The notes: a model not told the origin generated them from the letters alone. A stretch of DNA of 64,000 bases from Aureisphaera galaxeae (GCF_028561275.1 NZ_JAQQTF010000002.1:714812-778811), one strand, 5' to 3'. Positions 17,655 to 27,464 are shown, counted from the first letter of the stretch. Program-made: numbers and translations.

Positions 17655-18430
17655 TATATATCCCAATTATTAATATCCTTAATAGCGTGATGGGCCGTAA
17701 GATCGAATTGCACGGGAACCACCGAAACGTACCCATTTTCCAATGCCCACTCATCCGTATCTTCGCCTTTGTCTTCATTCACAAACTCTCCCGAAAGCCA
17801 ATAATAGTCGCGTCCCAAAGGATTCGTTCGCTTATCGAATTTTTCAATCCAATGGGCATTGGCCTGTCTGCATACTTTGATTCCTTTGATCTCTTCCTCT
17901 TTCAATTTAGGAAAGTTTACATTAAGAACCACTCCCTTGGGCATTCCATGGGCAAGGGCCTGCTGAGCCAGTGTTTTTACATATTTCTTTACAGGATCGA
18001 AATTGGCCGTTAGGGAATAGTCCAAGAGGGAGAAACCAATCGAGGGAATCCCTTGGGTCCCTGCCTCGACGGCTGCACTCATAGTACCGCTATAGATAAC
18101 ATTGATGGACGAATTACTTCCATGATTAATGCCGCTAACGCACAAATCGGGTTTTCGCCCCAGAATTTCGTTTACTGCAAGCTTAACGCAATCCGCAGGA
18201 GTACCGCTGCAGCTGTATTCTTTAATAGTAGCATCTTTGTCCATGATCACTTCATCCACATAGAGGGTTTCATTCACCGTAATAGCATGTCCCATACCAC
18301 TTTGTGGGGAATCGGGGGCTACTACACAAATATCTCCCAGTTCCTTCATGACCTCAATTAGGGTGCGAATTCCTGGAGCCGTAATTCCGTCATCATTGGT
18401 AATAAGTATAAGGGGTTTCGCGTTAGACAT
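17654..18430 (-). CDS. surE: 5'/3'-nucleotidase SurE
   Basis: The 258-residue metal-dependent phosphatase hydrolyses nucleoside monophosphates and is linked to stationary-phase survival. Signatures: LITNDDGITAPGIRTLIEV with the metal-binding Asp pair, VVAPDSPQSGMGHAIT, SGINHGSNSSINVIYSGTM and VLNVNFP. The ATG at 18430 (MSNAKPLILI) is chosen because an upstream ATG at 18454 would lie inside the -7 promoter element at 18452-18459. It heads the surE - membrane protein - lpxB operon. Confidence 0.95.
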   Translation of the reverse strand: MSNAKPLILITNDDGITAPGIRTLIEVMKELGDICVVAPDSPQSGMGHAITVNETLYVDEVIMDKDATIKEYSCSGTPADCVKLAVNEILGRKPDLCVSGINHGSNSSINVIYSGTMSAAVEAGTQGIPSIGFSLLDYSLTANFDPVKKYVKTLAQQALAHGMPKGVVLNVNFPKLKEEEIKGIKVCRQANAHWIEKFDKRTNPLGRDYYWLSGEFVNEDKGEDTDEWALENGYVSVVPVQFDLTAHHAIKDINNWDI

Positions 18431-18451
18431 GAGATTGGTTTTTCTACAAAA

Positions 18452-18459
18452 CAAAAATA
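18452..18459 (-). promoter_or_regulatory. -7 promoter element for surE operon
   Basis: On the - strand this reads TATTTTTG, an exact TAnnTTTG match, about 22 bases before the surE ATG. A perfect TTTG -33 box at 19-21 bases is not present. Supports the shorter surE start. Confidence 0.45.
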
Positions 18460-18545
18460 CAGTTATTTCATTAGGATTTTAATCCCAAAAGGAATTCAAT
18501 TTGACTGATAACTGTTTAACAAAAAATTAGTATCATTATGCCGTA

Positions 18546-18560
18546 TTGGCACGGTTTTTT
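18546..18560 (+). promoter_or_regulatory. Sigma-54-like -24/-12 promoter candidate before the tail-specific protease
   Basis: TTGGCACGGTTTTTT matches the sigma-54 consensus TGGCACR-N4-TTGC at the whole -24 half and in the T run of the -12 half; the GC of the -12 is replaced by T and T/A. It lies 33 bases before the ATG at 18593, a suitable distance. A gene for a sigma-54 activator is present at 57479-58759. Confidence 0.4.
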
Positions 18561-18592
18561 ATATATTTTAGGTCTCTTATAAAAGTGAAGAT

Positions 18593-20770
18593 ATGCGATT
18601 AATGAAAAAGAATCTCCGAGTGTTGTTACTCGCGGTTTTTGTAGCTGCGGCTTCTTGCAGTTTTACGACCAAAGAATTTAATGATCCCGATAAAGATAAA
18701 TTGCTGATCGATTTGATCACCTACGTACTGGATAAAGGACACTACGATCCCAAGGATATGGATAATGTGTTCTCTGCTGGGGTATACAAAGACTTTATCA
18801 ATACTATGGATCCTCTTAAAAGATATTTCTTAGCTCAGGATCTTAAAGAATTCAGTGTCTACGAAACGGAGATCGATGATCAGATACGAAATAAGGATCT
18901 TACCTTCTTCAACTTAGTATACGATCGCTATGTAGAGCGTTTCGAAGAATCTAAAAAGTATTACAGAGGAATTCTTAGCGGTCCTTTCGATTATGCCAAA
19001 GATGATAAGATCAATGTAGATTATGAAGAATTGGAATACGCCGAAAATAAAAGGGAATTGATGGAGCGTTGGAGAAAGCAGTTGAAATTTTCAGCTATTT
19101 CCAATTACTACGATTTAATGGAGGAAAAGAAAAACTCCGATAAGAATAAGGCAGAGGCTCTTGAAAAAGGAGAGGAGTTTGTTGAAAGTGACAACGCCAA
19201 ACTTAGTGAAAGTGAGATGGAGGAGAAGGCTCGAAATACAGCCATGACTTCGTTGGATGAGTACTATGAGTTTGTTGAAGATTTGGAGCGCAAGGATTAT
19301 TTCGCTCAATTCCTGAATGTTGTCGTAGAGGAATTCGATCCACATACCAATTATTTTGCGCCGCCCGACCGTGATCGTTTCGATCTGCGTATGAGCGGTA
19401 AACTAGAAGGGATTGGAGCACGACTTCAGAAGAAAAACGATTACATCAAAGTAGTTGAGGTTATTAGCGGAGGTCCCGTATGGAGAGGGGAACATCTAGA
19501 AGTAGGTGATCTTTTAATGAAGGTAAAGCAGGAAGACGAAAAAGAGGCTGTAAGCTTGGTTGGAATGCGTGTGGATGATGCCGTAAAACTTATTAAAGGA
19601 CCTAAAGGGACCAAGGTGACCTTAACCGTAAAGCGTGTAGATGGTAGCATTGAAGAAGAAACCATTACTCGTGATGTTGTTGAATTGGAAGAGACCTATG
19701 CCAAGTCTACCGTAATTGAAAAAGACAGTAGAAAATATGGTTTGGTAAACCTACCTGCCTTTTACTTCGATATGAAAGATTATGAAGAGAGAAATGCAGC
19801 AAGCGACGTAAGAAGGGAAATTGAGAACCTGAAGAAAGAAGGAATGGAAGGTCTGGTATTGGACCTAAGAGGAAATGGTGGAGGATCCCTTAAGACGGCA
19901 GTAGATATTGCTGGATTGTTTATTAAAGAAGGTCCTGTAGTACAAGTGGCTTCTGGTGGAAAAAGAAAAGAAGTATTGGAAGATAAGAACGGAGATGTTG
20001 TTTGGGATGGTCCATTGGTAATTTTGGTCAATGAGTTGTCTGCATCTGCTTCCGAAATCTTAGCTGCTGCCATGCAGGATTATAAAAGAGGAATTATCAT
20101 TGGAAGCAAGCAGTCCTATGGAAAAGGAACCGTTCAGAACATGATCGACCTTAATCAGTGGCTTCGTAAAAACGATATGGGCGATATGGGTGCTTTAAAA
20201 TTAACCACTCAGAAATTCTATCGTGTTAATGGAGGTTCTACTCAGTTAGAAGGAGTAAAGAGCGATGTGGTTATGCCCGACAGATATAGCTATATCGACA
20301 TTGGTGAGCGCGACTATGACAATCCGTTGCCCTATGATAAAATCTCTCCAGCAGACTTCGATCTTTGGGATGGTTATATAGATTACGAAGGAACCATTCA
20401 ACGAAGCAAAGAGCGAATGGCGCAAAGCAAGCAGCTGCAGCTTATCGAGGAAAATGCACAATGGATTAAGAAGAGCCGTGATGAGAATGTGGTAAACCTA
20501 AATTTCGATAAATACCTTGCAGATATTGAAAGAAGAAAGGAAGAGACAAAGAAGTTCGATGCCATTGAAGAGTACGATAACAAATTGGATTACCGTTCCC
20601 TTCCTAGCGAAATTGCCTTAATGAAGCAGGATACCACCTTGCGCGAGAAACGTAAGAGATGGCACAAAAACTTGGCGGGCGATATTTACGTAGAAGAAGC
20701 AGTAAACGTGTTGCAAGATTTAAAAATGAACAATATTAGAAACGGTAAAGTGGCAAAAATTAAAAACTAA
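18593..20770 (+). CDS. Carboxy-terminal (tail-specific) processing protease, S41
   Basis: A 725-residue lipoprotein-type protease (signal LLAVFVAAASC). Order: N-terminal helical TSP domain (about 25-250), PDZ domain (about 255-345, with ARLQKKNDYIKVVEVI), S41 catalytic domain (about 350-560) and a DUF3340-type C-terminal helical region. The catalytic Ser is in NELSASASEI and the Lys in SYGKGTVQ. It should degrade or trim periplasmic proteins from the C-terminus. The ATG at 18593 follows an AAAAGTGAAG stretch; a second ATG at 18602 is possible. The permease gene follows by 19 bases. Confidence 0.93.
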   Translation: MRLMKKNLRVLLLAVFVAAASCSFTTKEFNDPDKDKLLIDLITYVLDKGHYDPKDMDNVFSAGVYKDFINTMDPLKRYFLAQDLKEFSVYETEIDDQIRNKDLTFFNLVYDRYVERFEESKKYYRGILSGPFDYAKDDKINVDYEELEYAENKRELMERWRKQLKFSAISNYYDLMEEKKNSDKNKAEALEKGEEFVESDNAKLSESEMEEKARNTAMTSLDEYYEFVEDLERKDYFAQFLNVVVEEFDPHTNYFAPPDRDRFDLRMSGKLEGIGARLQKKNDYIKVVEVISGGPVWRGEHLEVGDLLMKVKQEDEKEAVSLVGMRVDDAVKLIKGPKGTKVTLTVKRVDGSIEEETITRDVVELEETYAKSTVIEKDSRKYGLVNLPAFYFDMKDYEERNAASDVRREIENLKKEGMEGLVLDLRGNGGGSLKTAVDIAGLFIKEGPVVQVASGGKRKEVLEDKNGDVVWDGPLVILVNELSASASEILAAAMQDYKRGIIIGSKQSYGKGTVQNMIDLNQWLRKNDMGDMGALKLTTQKFYRVNGGSTQLEGVKSDVVMPDRYSYIDIGERDYDNPLPYDKISPADFDLWDGYIDYEGTIQRSKERMAQSKQLQLIEENAQWIKKSRDENVVNLNFDKYLADIERRKEETKKFDAIEEYDNKLDYRSLPSEIALMKQDTTLREKRKRWHKNLAGDIYVEEAVNVLQDLKMNNIRNGKVAKIKN

Positions 20771-20789
20771 TTTTAGCTACATTTACCAT

Positions 20790-21893
20790 GTGAAAGATTC
20801 GACCTCATTAAGTAAACTAGCGCTCCAAAAGTTTAAAAAGAACTTTTGGGGCGTTTTTAGTTTTATTTTTCTGGTGTTGTGCACTTTCACGGCCATTTTT
20901 GCCTATGCCTTAGCTCCGGATAATTCCCAAAATGCCAATCAGATGCATTTGTCCATCCATTCTAAGGCACCGGGATTTACCGTTCAGATGCTTACGATTC
21001 CTTCAGAAGAGCAAGAGCAAAACGGTTTTTCTACCTTTTTCTTCGGAAAGAAGACTACAGCCACCGAAATTCCCATAGCCAGTTTTAATAAGGTAGAAGA
21101 AGGGATTGAAATTGTAGAGTACACTCCCGATGGGTCGGCAGGTCTATCCAAGATATATCCCTTAAGGGTTTTCCCCAATGCGAAGACCGTTCAGGAAATT
21201 GAATCGAAATACATTTCAGAAAAGAAATTTATTCTAGGAACCGATAAATACGGCAGGGATCTATTAAGTCGTATGCTTATTGGAATCCGTGTATCACTCG
21301 CAATAGGTTTTGTAGCGGTATTCATTTCATTGGTAATAGGCATCTTTTTTGGTTCGCTGGCAGGCTATTTTGGAGGCAAGGTAGATGTGGCCATCATGTG
21401 GTTGATCAATGTTACTTGGTCCATTCCAACTTTGTTATTGGTAATAGCCATTACACTGGCCTTGGGAAAAGGATTTTGGCAAGTATTTATTGCTGTAGGA
21501 CTAACGATGTGGGTAGAAGTGGCTCGTGTGGTACGAGGACAGGTGCTGAGTGTAAAGGAGCGACAATATGTTACAGCGGCTAGAGCTTTAGGGTATAACG
21601 ATTGGCGTATTATCACAAAACATATTTTACCCAATAGTTTGGCACCCGTAATCATTATCTCAGCTGCCAATTTTGCCAGTGCGATCCTTATAGAGAGTGG
21701 ATTGAGCTTTTTGGGCATCGGAGCCCAGCCCCCTATGCCAAGTTGGGGAGGCATTATAAAAGATCATTATGCCTATATTATTTTAGGTAAGCCCTATTTG
21801 GCTATCATTCCAGGGTTGGCTATCATGAGTTTGGTAACGGCCTTTATGCTTATGGGGAATGCATTACGGGATGTATTGGACGTAAAGAATTAA
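20790..21893 (+). CDS. OppC/DppC-type ABC transporter permease
   Basis: A 367-residue permease with a GTG start (the only in-frame option before KDSTSLSKLALQKFKK; the overlapping ATG is followed at once by TGA). The N-terminal OppC_N helix (WGVFSFIFLVLCTFTAIFA) is followed by a periplasmic segment of about 110 residues, then the BPD_transp_1 domain, with the EAA loop around AARALGYNDWRIITKHILPN. It should form half of a peptide-type importer channel, but no OppB, ATPase or binding-protein gene is adjacent. The stop is followed directly by a terminator. Confidence 0.88.
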   Translation: MKDSTSLSKLALQKFKKNFWGVFSFIFLVLCTFTAIFAYALAPDNSQNANQMHLSIHSKAPGFTVQMLTIPSEEQEQNGFSTFFFGKKTTATEIPIASFNKVEEGIEIVEYTPDGSAGLSKIYPLRVFPNAKTVQEIESKYISEKKFILGTDKYGRDLLSRMLIGIRVSLAIGFVAVFISLVIGIFFGSLAGYFGGKVDVAIMWLINVTWSIPTLLLVIAITLALGKGFWQVFIAVGLTMWVEVARVVRGQVLSVKERQYVTAARALGYNDWRIITKHILPNSLAPVIIISAANFASAILIESGLSFLGIGAQPPMPSWGGIIKDHYAYIILGKPYLAIIPGLAIMSLVTAFMLMGNALRDVLDVKN

Positions 21894-21926
21894 AAAAAAC
21901 ACCGCTCATTTCCGAGCGGTGTTTTT
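21894..21926 (+). terminator. Rho-independent terminator after the OppC-type permease
   Basis: An A run plus CACCGCTC (21900-21907) pairs with GAGCGGTG (21914-21921) and a T tract across a six-base loop. The A/T flanks make it usable from both strands, so it may also end the convergent gene at 21956-22744. Confidence 0.85.
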
Positions 21927-21955
21927 GCTTCATAACAACTTATTTTCAGTATCTC

Positions 21956-22744
21956 TTAATCCAAGAATAGCGTGAAATCGATTCCAGGATATTGATTATA
22001 TAGGCAGGGATCGAATGGAGAAGCATCTCCGGTAGATCTAACAGGTCGTGCTACTATAACATTATCATTATTGGCAACATATGTGTCGTCTACGATTACA
22101 AATGAAGTAAAGCTTCCTAAACCGGGTCTAGCAAATGGCTGATGGTATAGTCTTTTTATTCCCTCATTGCACATTTGAGTGGTCAATGGGTGGGACGTAG
22201 CCGTGGTGATAAATGAACCAGACAGATCTAGTCCTGTAGGGAAATAAAGTTCTACACAGTTGCTATCCAAAATAATGGATAGGTATTGTTGATAAATCCA
22301 ATCTGGATTAGCATCTGGAGCACCTCCTTGTACTGGTGGAACCTTTGGTGGGCTATTATCACTATCTGGATCTGGTGGATTCAAATAATAGATAAACTCT
22401 TCTTCGAAAGCCGCTTTAAATGCGTCAAGGGTGCTGGTATCACCCAGTAAAGTCTCGGCAGATAAGGTGCCTTCTGCAGAAACCCCTTGCGCCAGAAGGA
22501 ACTCTGTTCTTGCGGCAGGGTGATAACGTAATACCCTACTCGTAGTTGCAGATAGCCAAAGAAGTTGTCTTTCGAACATGTCTTCTTCAGAATCGCAATC
22601 CTCTTCAGGGTCAGGGTTACTAGTAGTTTTTAGATCGAGCGATGGGGATTGTGTTTCCGTTAGTTCGGAACTTTCCCTTTCGCAAGAAACAAAAGATACC
22701 GCGATCAAAAGGAGAATCGCGATGGGGAAAAGTGTCTTTTTCAT
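21956..22744 (-). CDS. Lipoprotein of unknown function with LKTTSNP motif
   Basis: A 262-residue protein with a clear lipoprotein signal (LLLIAVSFVSC, Cys21). The mature N-terminus is acidic and low in complexity (LKTTSNPDPEEDCDSEED at 38-55), followed by a mixed domain with several Cys and Pro-rich linkers (NPPDPDSDNSPPK). I recognise no family. The LKTTSNP heptapeptide recurs in the unknown secreted protein at 28329-28994, on the far side of the two-component genes. It is downstream of the response regulator gene on the same strand, 124 bases away. Confidence 0.7.
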   Translation of the reverse strand: MKKTLFPIAILLLIAVSFVSCERESSELTETQSPSLDLKTTSNPDPEEDCDSEEDMFERQLLWLSATTSRVLRYHPAARTEFLLAQGVSAEGTLSAETLLGDTSTLDAFKAAFEEEFIYYLNPPDPDSDNSPPKVPPVQGGAPDANPDWIYQQYLSIILDSNCVELYFPTGLDLSGSFITTATSHPLTTQMCNEGIKRLYHQPFARPGLGSFTSFVIVDDTYVANNDNVIVARPVRSTGDASPFDPCLYNQYPGIDFTLFLD

Positions 22745-22868
22745 GCTTATGAATTTTTAACGATTAATAATGGTACAATGGTAGTCTGAATTATTGAAAT
22801 TTTAAAGTGTTCTTATATATATGGCCGTGCTGATTTCATATTCGCTGGGATTTTTTTCAAATTCGTTT

Positions 22869-23609
22869 TTAGTCAAAAATCCGTTTTAGGGCATAATCCT
22901 TACGTCTACTGGAAACAGGCACCTTAAAATCGAGATTTACAATTAAAACGCCCTGTTTATTGTACTTCAGCACATGCTTTTTGTTTACGACATAGGATTG
23001 ATGACAACGGATAAAAACCTCTTCGGACAGAATTTCTTCAATTTGTTTTAGTGATTTGGAAACCACAATTTTTTCCATTTGCTGGGTATAGAAAGTGGTA
23101 TAATTTCCATCGGAGCGACAATAAATAATATCATCTTCATAAATCGCATAAACGGTATCCGAGGTTTTCAAAATGACCCGTTTTTTTTCTACGCCCCTAA
23201 AATATTCACTGGAAATTTCGATGAGTTTTTCAAGATTGTTATCCTTTTGGTAATTATCTATGGCTTTCTGAACGGCCATCTTGAATTCATCGTCATCTAC
23301 GGGTTTTAGAATATAATCCAAAGCCCCTACTTTAATAGCTTTAATAGCGTGTTGATCGAATCCAGTAATAAAGATGATATCGAAATTTTTGGTCACGCAT
23401 TGTTTCAATAAATCGAACCCGGTACCATCACCCATATTGATGTCTAAAAACAAAAGGTCTGGGTCATGGTTTTGAATGGCAGTGAATCCTTCGGCAACAG
23501 AGCCTGCTTCGTCTGCAACAAGGATTTCATTACCAAAAAATCTCGAAATCTTTTCTCTAATCTCTTCACGTACGAATGCCTCGTCGTCTATCAATATGGC
23601 CTTAATCAT
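22869..23609 (-). CDS. LytTR-family response regulator
   Basis: A 246-residue DNA-binding regulator. The receiver domain (1-120) has the acidic pair Asp8-Asp9, phospho-acceptor Asp56 (LFLDINMGDG) and the conserved Lys in YILKPVDDDEF. The LytTR domain (about 145-246) shows IIYCRSDGNYTTFY and FIRCHQSYVVNKKHV. It binds direct repeats in promoters when phosphorylated. Its start overlaps the 3' end of the upstream histidine kinase gene by 8 bases, so the kinase at 23602-25458 is its obvious partner; the second kinase farther upstream may feed in too. Confidence 0.93.
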   Translation of the reverse strand: MIKAILIDDEAFVREEIREKISRFFGNEILVADEAGSVAEGFTAIQNHDPDLLFLDINMGDGTGFDLLKQCVTKNFDIIFITGFDQHAIKAIKVGALDYILKPVDDDEFKMAVQKAIDNYQKDNNLEKLIEISSEYFRGVEKKRVILKTSDTVYAIYEDDIIYCRSDGNYTTFYTQQMEKIVVSKSLKQIEEILSEEVFIRCHQSYVVNKKHVLKYNKQGVLIVNLDFKVPVSSRRKDYALKRIFD

Positions 23610-25458
23610 GTTCTGTGAGTTTAAATGGAATGAGGAATCGAATCAATAAACCATGCTCTTGCGGGTTTATTGTGTTTTTATCAGTGATTTTGAGGTCTTT
23701 TTTAGTTGATTTTTTTAGGAAATTGGAGATTAATCTGATAGAAGCAGAATCTTTTTGCTCCTTTTCGGAATCGATAAGTCCCTTACCGTTATCTTCTATA
23801 CTACATGCAATGAACTTGCCCTCTAAGGTAAGCGTAATATCGATTTTACCTGTGTAATCAATCCCCGAAAATCCGTGTTCGATGGAATTTTCAACGAAGG
23901 GTTGTAAAAGCATAGGTGGGATGAACAAAAGCTCGTCCTCTTCCATGTTTATATAATGAATTTCATATTCAAAAGGGACAGGGGTCCGCATTAATTGAAG
24001 GTCCATATACTTTTTCAGTGAATCAATTTCTTTTTCCAACGCAATATAATCGCCCATGGAGTTTTCCAAAAAGAGTCGCAAAAGACGAGAGAATTTCAGT
24101 AAATATTGTGTCGCCTCATCGGGGGCTTTTTTTATTTGATTTTGAATGGCATAAAGCGTATTGAATGTAAAGTGTGGATTCATTTGGGAGCGCAACAATC
24201 GCTGTTGATTTTGAAGACTTTGTTTTTCAAATTTCAGCTTACGGCTTTGGTAGAATAGGAATCCAATTATACTCAATAATCCAATGGAAATAAGTAATAG
24301 AATGGAACGGTTTTGAAGTTTAAGGGTTCTTATTTCAGAAGCTTGCTTTTCCTTGAGCAGTACTTTTTCCCTTTCATTGGCCTTTGTAAGATCCAACAAT
24401 TCACTTTCAATCTGAAGACGATATAGCTCATCTTGATGATCGGATATCTCCTGTTGTATTTCACGTACTACGGAGCTGCTCCTCGTGTTTTCTAAGGCCA
24501 ATCGAAGTTCATAGTTGAGCAATGATTTCTGAATGTTTTTGCGCAAATTTTTAAGTCCGAGCAAGCGGGTGGAATCCAAGTATTTCCTTGCCCCGTCATA
24601 TTGCTTGAGGTCCAAAAGAACTTCAGCAATGTTGTTGTAACAATTGCCTATTCCACTTACTTTTTCCTTGCCACTTACCAATTTAGCGTTCTCTAATGCT
24701 TTCAGGTAGAGTTGAAAGGCGGCTTGATAATCCCCATCGAAATATTTATAAACACCATAGTTGGTGTAGATTCTTCGTTTGGAAACGGGTACCCAATCGT
24801 CTTCTTTTTCTATGAGTGACTCAAGGATAGAGAATGCCTCTTCTTTTCTGCCAAAATTATAGTATAAAATATCGGCCTGTCCTATTAGTGCTTCCGGAAG
24901 GTTAAGGGTATCCTTGGTTCTCGCAATGGCCACTCGTTCCTTGCTGGCAGCAAGGGCGTTGTCGTAATCTTTTTTAAGGAGATAAACCCGTTCTTCCCAA
25001 TAATGGGCGAGCGAAAGCCAATAGTATTGATCATCCGGATTTAATATGGACTTGAACTTTTCTGAAATGGGAAAGCAATTGCCATATAAACCTAGATCGT
25101 ATTGGGTGTCAAAAGCCTCCATAAAATAATATCCCTCCCGTTCTCTGGTCATTGAATCCTTTACCATGTCTATGGCGTTATAAAAATAGAGGGCAGCACT
25201 ATCAAGTTCTCTACGTTTCTGAAAATACCTACCCAATAAATAGTTGTTCTCAGCACGAAGGGAATCGGGATAAGAGGGTAGGCTTAAATGTGCCCTTTCT
25301 AGGTTTTTAAGCAATGGATATACAGAATCCTCCGATATGGAGTCGATCCTTTTATGGAGGGAGTGGATTTCGTCTATCGTGTAGGATTCCTTCTTTTTTT
25401 GGTGACATCCAAACATGCAGAGAATGGCACATAAGAAAAAAGGGGAGAATCTTCGCAT
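23602..25458 (-). CDS. LytS-like sensor histidine kinase with N-terminal TPRs and lipobox
   Basis: A 618-residue kinase. The N-terminus has a lipoprotein-type signal (CAILCMFGC), then periplasmic TPR-like repeats (about 60-330), a coiled region, one membrane helix (about 380-400, ILLLISIGLLSIIGFLFYQ) and the His_kinase domain with His429 in QMNPHFTFNTLYAIQ. The ATP-binding N box is PFVENSIEHGF and the G box IEDNGKGL. This is the Bacteroidota TPR-HPK arrangement, sensing periplasmic or envelope cues. It is about 73 bases downstream of a paralogue and overlaps the response regulator gene. Confidence 0.9.
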   Translation of the reverse strand: MRRFSPFFLCAILCMFGCHQKKKESYTIDEIHSLHKRIDSISEDSVYPLLKNLERAHLSLPSYPDSLRAENNYLLGRYFQKRRELDSAALYFYNAIDMVKDSMTREREGYYFMEAFDTQYDLGLYGNCFPISEKFKSILNPDDQYYWLSLAHYWEERVYLLKKDYDNALAASKERVAIARTKDTLNLPEALIGQADILYYNFGRKEEAFSILESLIEKEDDWVPVSKRRIYTNYGVYKYFDGDYQAAFQLYLKALENAKLVSGKEKVSGIGNCYNNIAEVLLDLKQYDGARKYLDSTRLLGLKNLRKNIQKSLLNYELRLALENTRSSSVVREIQQEISDHQDELYRLQIESELLDLTKANEREKVLLKEKQASEIRTLKLQNRSILLLISIGLLSIIGFLFYQSRKLKFEKQSLQNQQRLLRSQMNPHFTFNTLYAIQNQIKKAPDEATQYLLKFSRLLRLFLENSMGDYIALEKEIDSLKKYMDLQLMRTPVPFEYEIHYINMEEDELLFIPPMLLQPFVENSIEHGFSGIDYTGKIDITLTLEGKFIACSIEDNGKGLIDSEKEQKDSASIRLISNFLKKSTKKDLKITDKNTINPQEHGLLIRFLIPFKLTEHD

Positions 25459-25531
25459 TAGTCAAATGTAACAAAACGCCCGGAATTCTTTAAAAAGTTA
25501 TACATTCAATTCATAAATTATCACAGAAACT

Positions 25532-27403
25532 CTAGGGGTGTGAAATGGGAACCCTAAACCTTACAAGGAGACCATTTTCATTGGGGTTTTGATCCTTCTT
25601 GTTAATAATTTCGAGCTCTCTTTTTGTGGTCTTTTTTATGAAATTGGCAATAAGTTGAACAGAAGCTGATTTCTTTTTGGTCGGTTTTCTGTCAGAAATT
25701 CCCCTTCCGTTGTCTTCAATCTCACAGTGGAGAAATTCTTTTTCCATCGAAAGACGGATATCTATTTTTCCTTGAGAATGTATCCCCAAAAATCCGTGAT
25801 CGATGCTGTTCTCAATAAACGGCTGAAGGAGCATGGGAGGAATAGATATAGGCTCATCTTCTTCCATGTTTTCGTACTGAAATTTATATGTAAACAGATT
25901 GGGATTACCCAGTTTCCTCAGGTCCATATATTTTTTGAGGGATTCTATTTCCTGGTGCAACGGGATATAGTCGCCCATAGAGTTTTCCAGAAAAAGTCGT
26001 AGTAATCTAGAGAACTTTAGTAGGTAATGGGTTGCCGCCTCTGGCTCCTTTTTTATTTGTGCTTGTATGGCATAAAGCGTATTAAAGGTAAAATGCGGGT
26101 TCATTTGCGAGCGCAGTAAGCGTTGTTGCATCTGCAGGCTTTGCTGTTCGAACTTCAGTTTCCTTTGACGATAAAATAGAAAACCAATTCCACCTAGGAT
26201 TGCACTGCCCATAATAGCAAACATAAATCCTATTTGAAGTCTTAGATTTTTTACTTCGGTCTCTTTTTTTTCGGTGGCTAGTACCCGCTCATATTCCTTG
26301 GATCTGGAAAGTGCCACGAGTTCTTTCTTCGATTTTTCTATATAACGATCCGCCTGCACTTGTCGGATACTGTTGAGGTCGGTTACGATGTCTTCTACTG
26401 ATGCACCTGTTGCGTGCGAAAGTCGGAATTTGTACTCCAAATAATTCCTGTGTATGTCTTCGTCTATTTTGTCCAAACCGATATCCCTTACGGAGTCTAG
26501 ATATTTCTCAGCTTTGTCAAAATATCCCAATTTTATGCATACTTCACCTAAATTACAATAGTTGTTAGCCAAATGGGCCATTTTCGCAGGAGACTCGTCC
26601 ATTTGCTTCACAAAACTCAGCCCTTTTAAATAAAAATCGAAGGAACGCCTATAATCTCCTTCATGAAAAAGGAAGATACCATAAGTGTTATAGAGTTGCC
26701 TATTGTAGCCAGGTAGTAACAGAGTATCTCTTTTCATAAGATAACTTAATGTAGAAAAGGCTTTTTTGGGGTTTTTGAAATGGTGATAGTATATTTCGGC
26801 CTCTCTAATAAATCCGGAGGCATTATTTATAGTGTCTTTAGAGGCACGCACTAGATCCATCTTTAGTCTATTGTAGTAAAATGCACTATCATATTGTTCA
26901 GTTTCAAAAAATTCATTCTCTAGATAATAATAGTAAATGGACCAGTTGGTTCGGTCCTTTTCATTGCTAATAGGAGTTCTTAAGAGTGTTCTGTAACGAT
27001 TCCTTACAGCTTTGCTATCCCCAAACTTTTCTTGTCTAAAATAGGTAATCCAAGCCCAGTAAAAATAACTCAATTCCCTAGCGCTCATATCCGTATCTTT
27101 AACATATTCCATAGCTCTTTGAAAATATATGGAGGAACTATCGATACTTACATGATTTCTATGATAAACTCCTGTGGTGAAGTTGATTTCAGCTTTTAGG
27201 GAATCCGAAATGTTAGCCCGATTAGCTTCCATAATCCCATTTAACTCCATAGCAAAATCATGGATTGAATCATGGGTGTTATTCACAAGCTCTTTAGTGA
27301 GATACACAATACGTTTGGGGTCTGCGGTATTTCTTTTATAACCCCTTTCACATCCTTGAAAGAGAAGAAGGGATATGACAATAAGGAAACAGAATTTAGG
27401 CAT
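25532..27403 (-). CDS. Second LytS-like TPR sensor histidine kinase (paralogue)
   Basis: A 623-residue paralogue of the neighbouring kinase with the same plan: lipoprotein-type signal (VISLLLFQGC), TPR-like periplasmic region, one membrane helix (about 395-415, ending GGIGFLFYRQRKLKF), His437 in QMNPHFTFNTLYAIQ, N box PFIENSIDHGF and G box IEDNGRGI. The cytoplasmic halves are highly alike, while the TPR halves diverge, indicating duplication followed by divergence of the sensing part. No response regulator is encoded between it and the next kinase, so both probably signal to the single LytTR regulator. Confidence 0.9.
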   Translation of the reverse strand: MPKFCFLIVISLLLFQGCERGYKRNTADPKRIVYLTKELVNNTHDSIHDFAMELNGIMEANRANISDSLKAEINFTTGVYHRNHVSIDSSSIYFQRAMEYVKDTDMSARELSYFYWAWITYFRQEKFGDSKAVRNRYRTLLRTPISNEKDRTNWSIYYYYLENEFFETEQYDSAFYYNRLKMDLVRASKDTINNASGFIREAEIYYHHFKNPKKAFSTLSYLMKRDTLLLPGYNRQLYNTYGIFLFHEGDYRRSFDFYLKGLSFVKQMDESPAKMAHLANNYCNLGEVCIKLGYFDKAEKYLDSVRDIGLDKIDEDIHRNYLEYKFRLSHATGASVEDIVTDLNSIRQVQADRYIEKSKKELVALSRSKEYERVLATEKKETEVKNLRLQIGFMFAIMGSAILGGIGFLFYRQRKLKFEQQSLQMQQRLLRSQMNPHFTFNTLYAIQAQIKKEPEAATHYLLKFSRLLRLFLENSMGDYIPLHQEIESLKKYMDLRKLGNPNLFTYKFQYENMEEDEPISIPPMLLQPFIENSIDHGFLGIHSQGKIDIRLSMEKEFLHCEIEDNGRGISDRKPTKKKSASVQLIANFIKKTTKRELEIINKKDQNPNENGLLVRFRVPISHP

Positions 27404-27464
27404 GGGAAGGATGTATTACGTTGATAGTACAAAATATTAAAAAGGAAGGCATGACTCTTTACAT

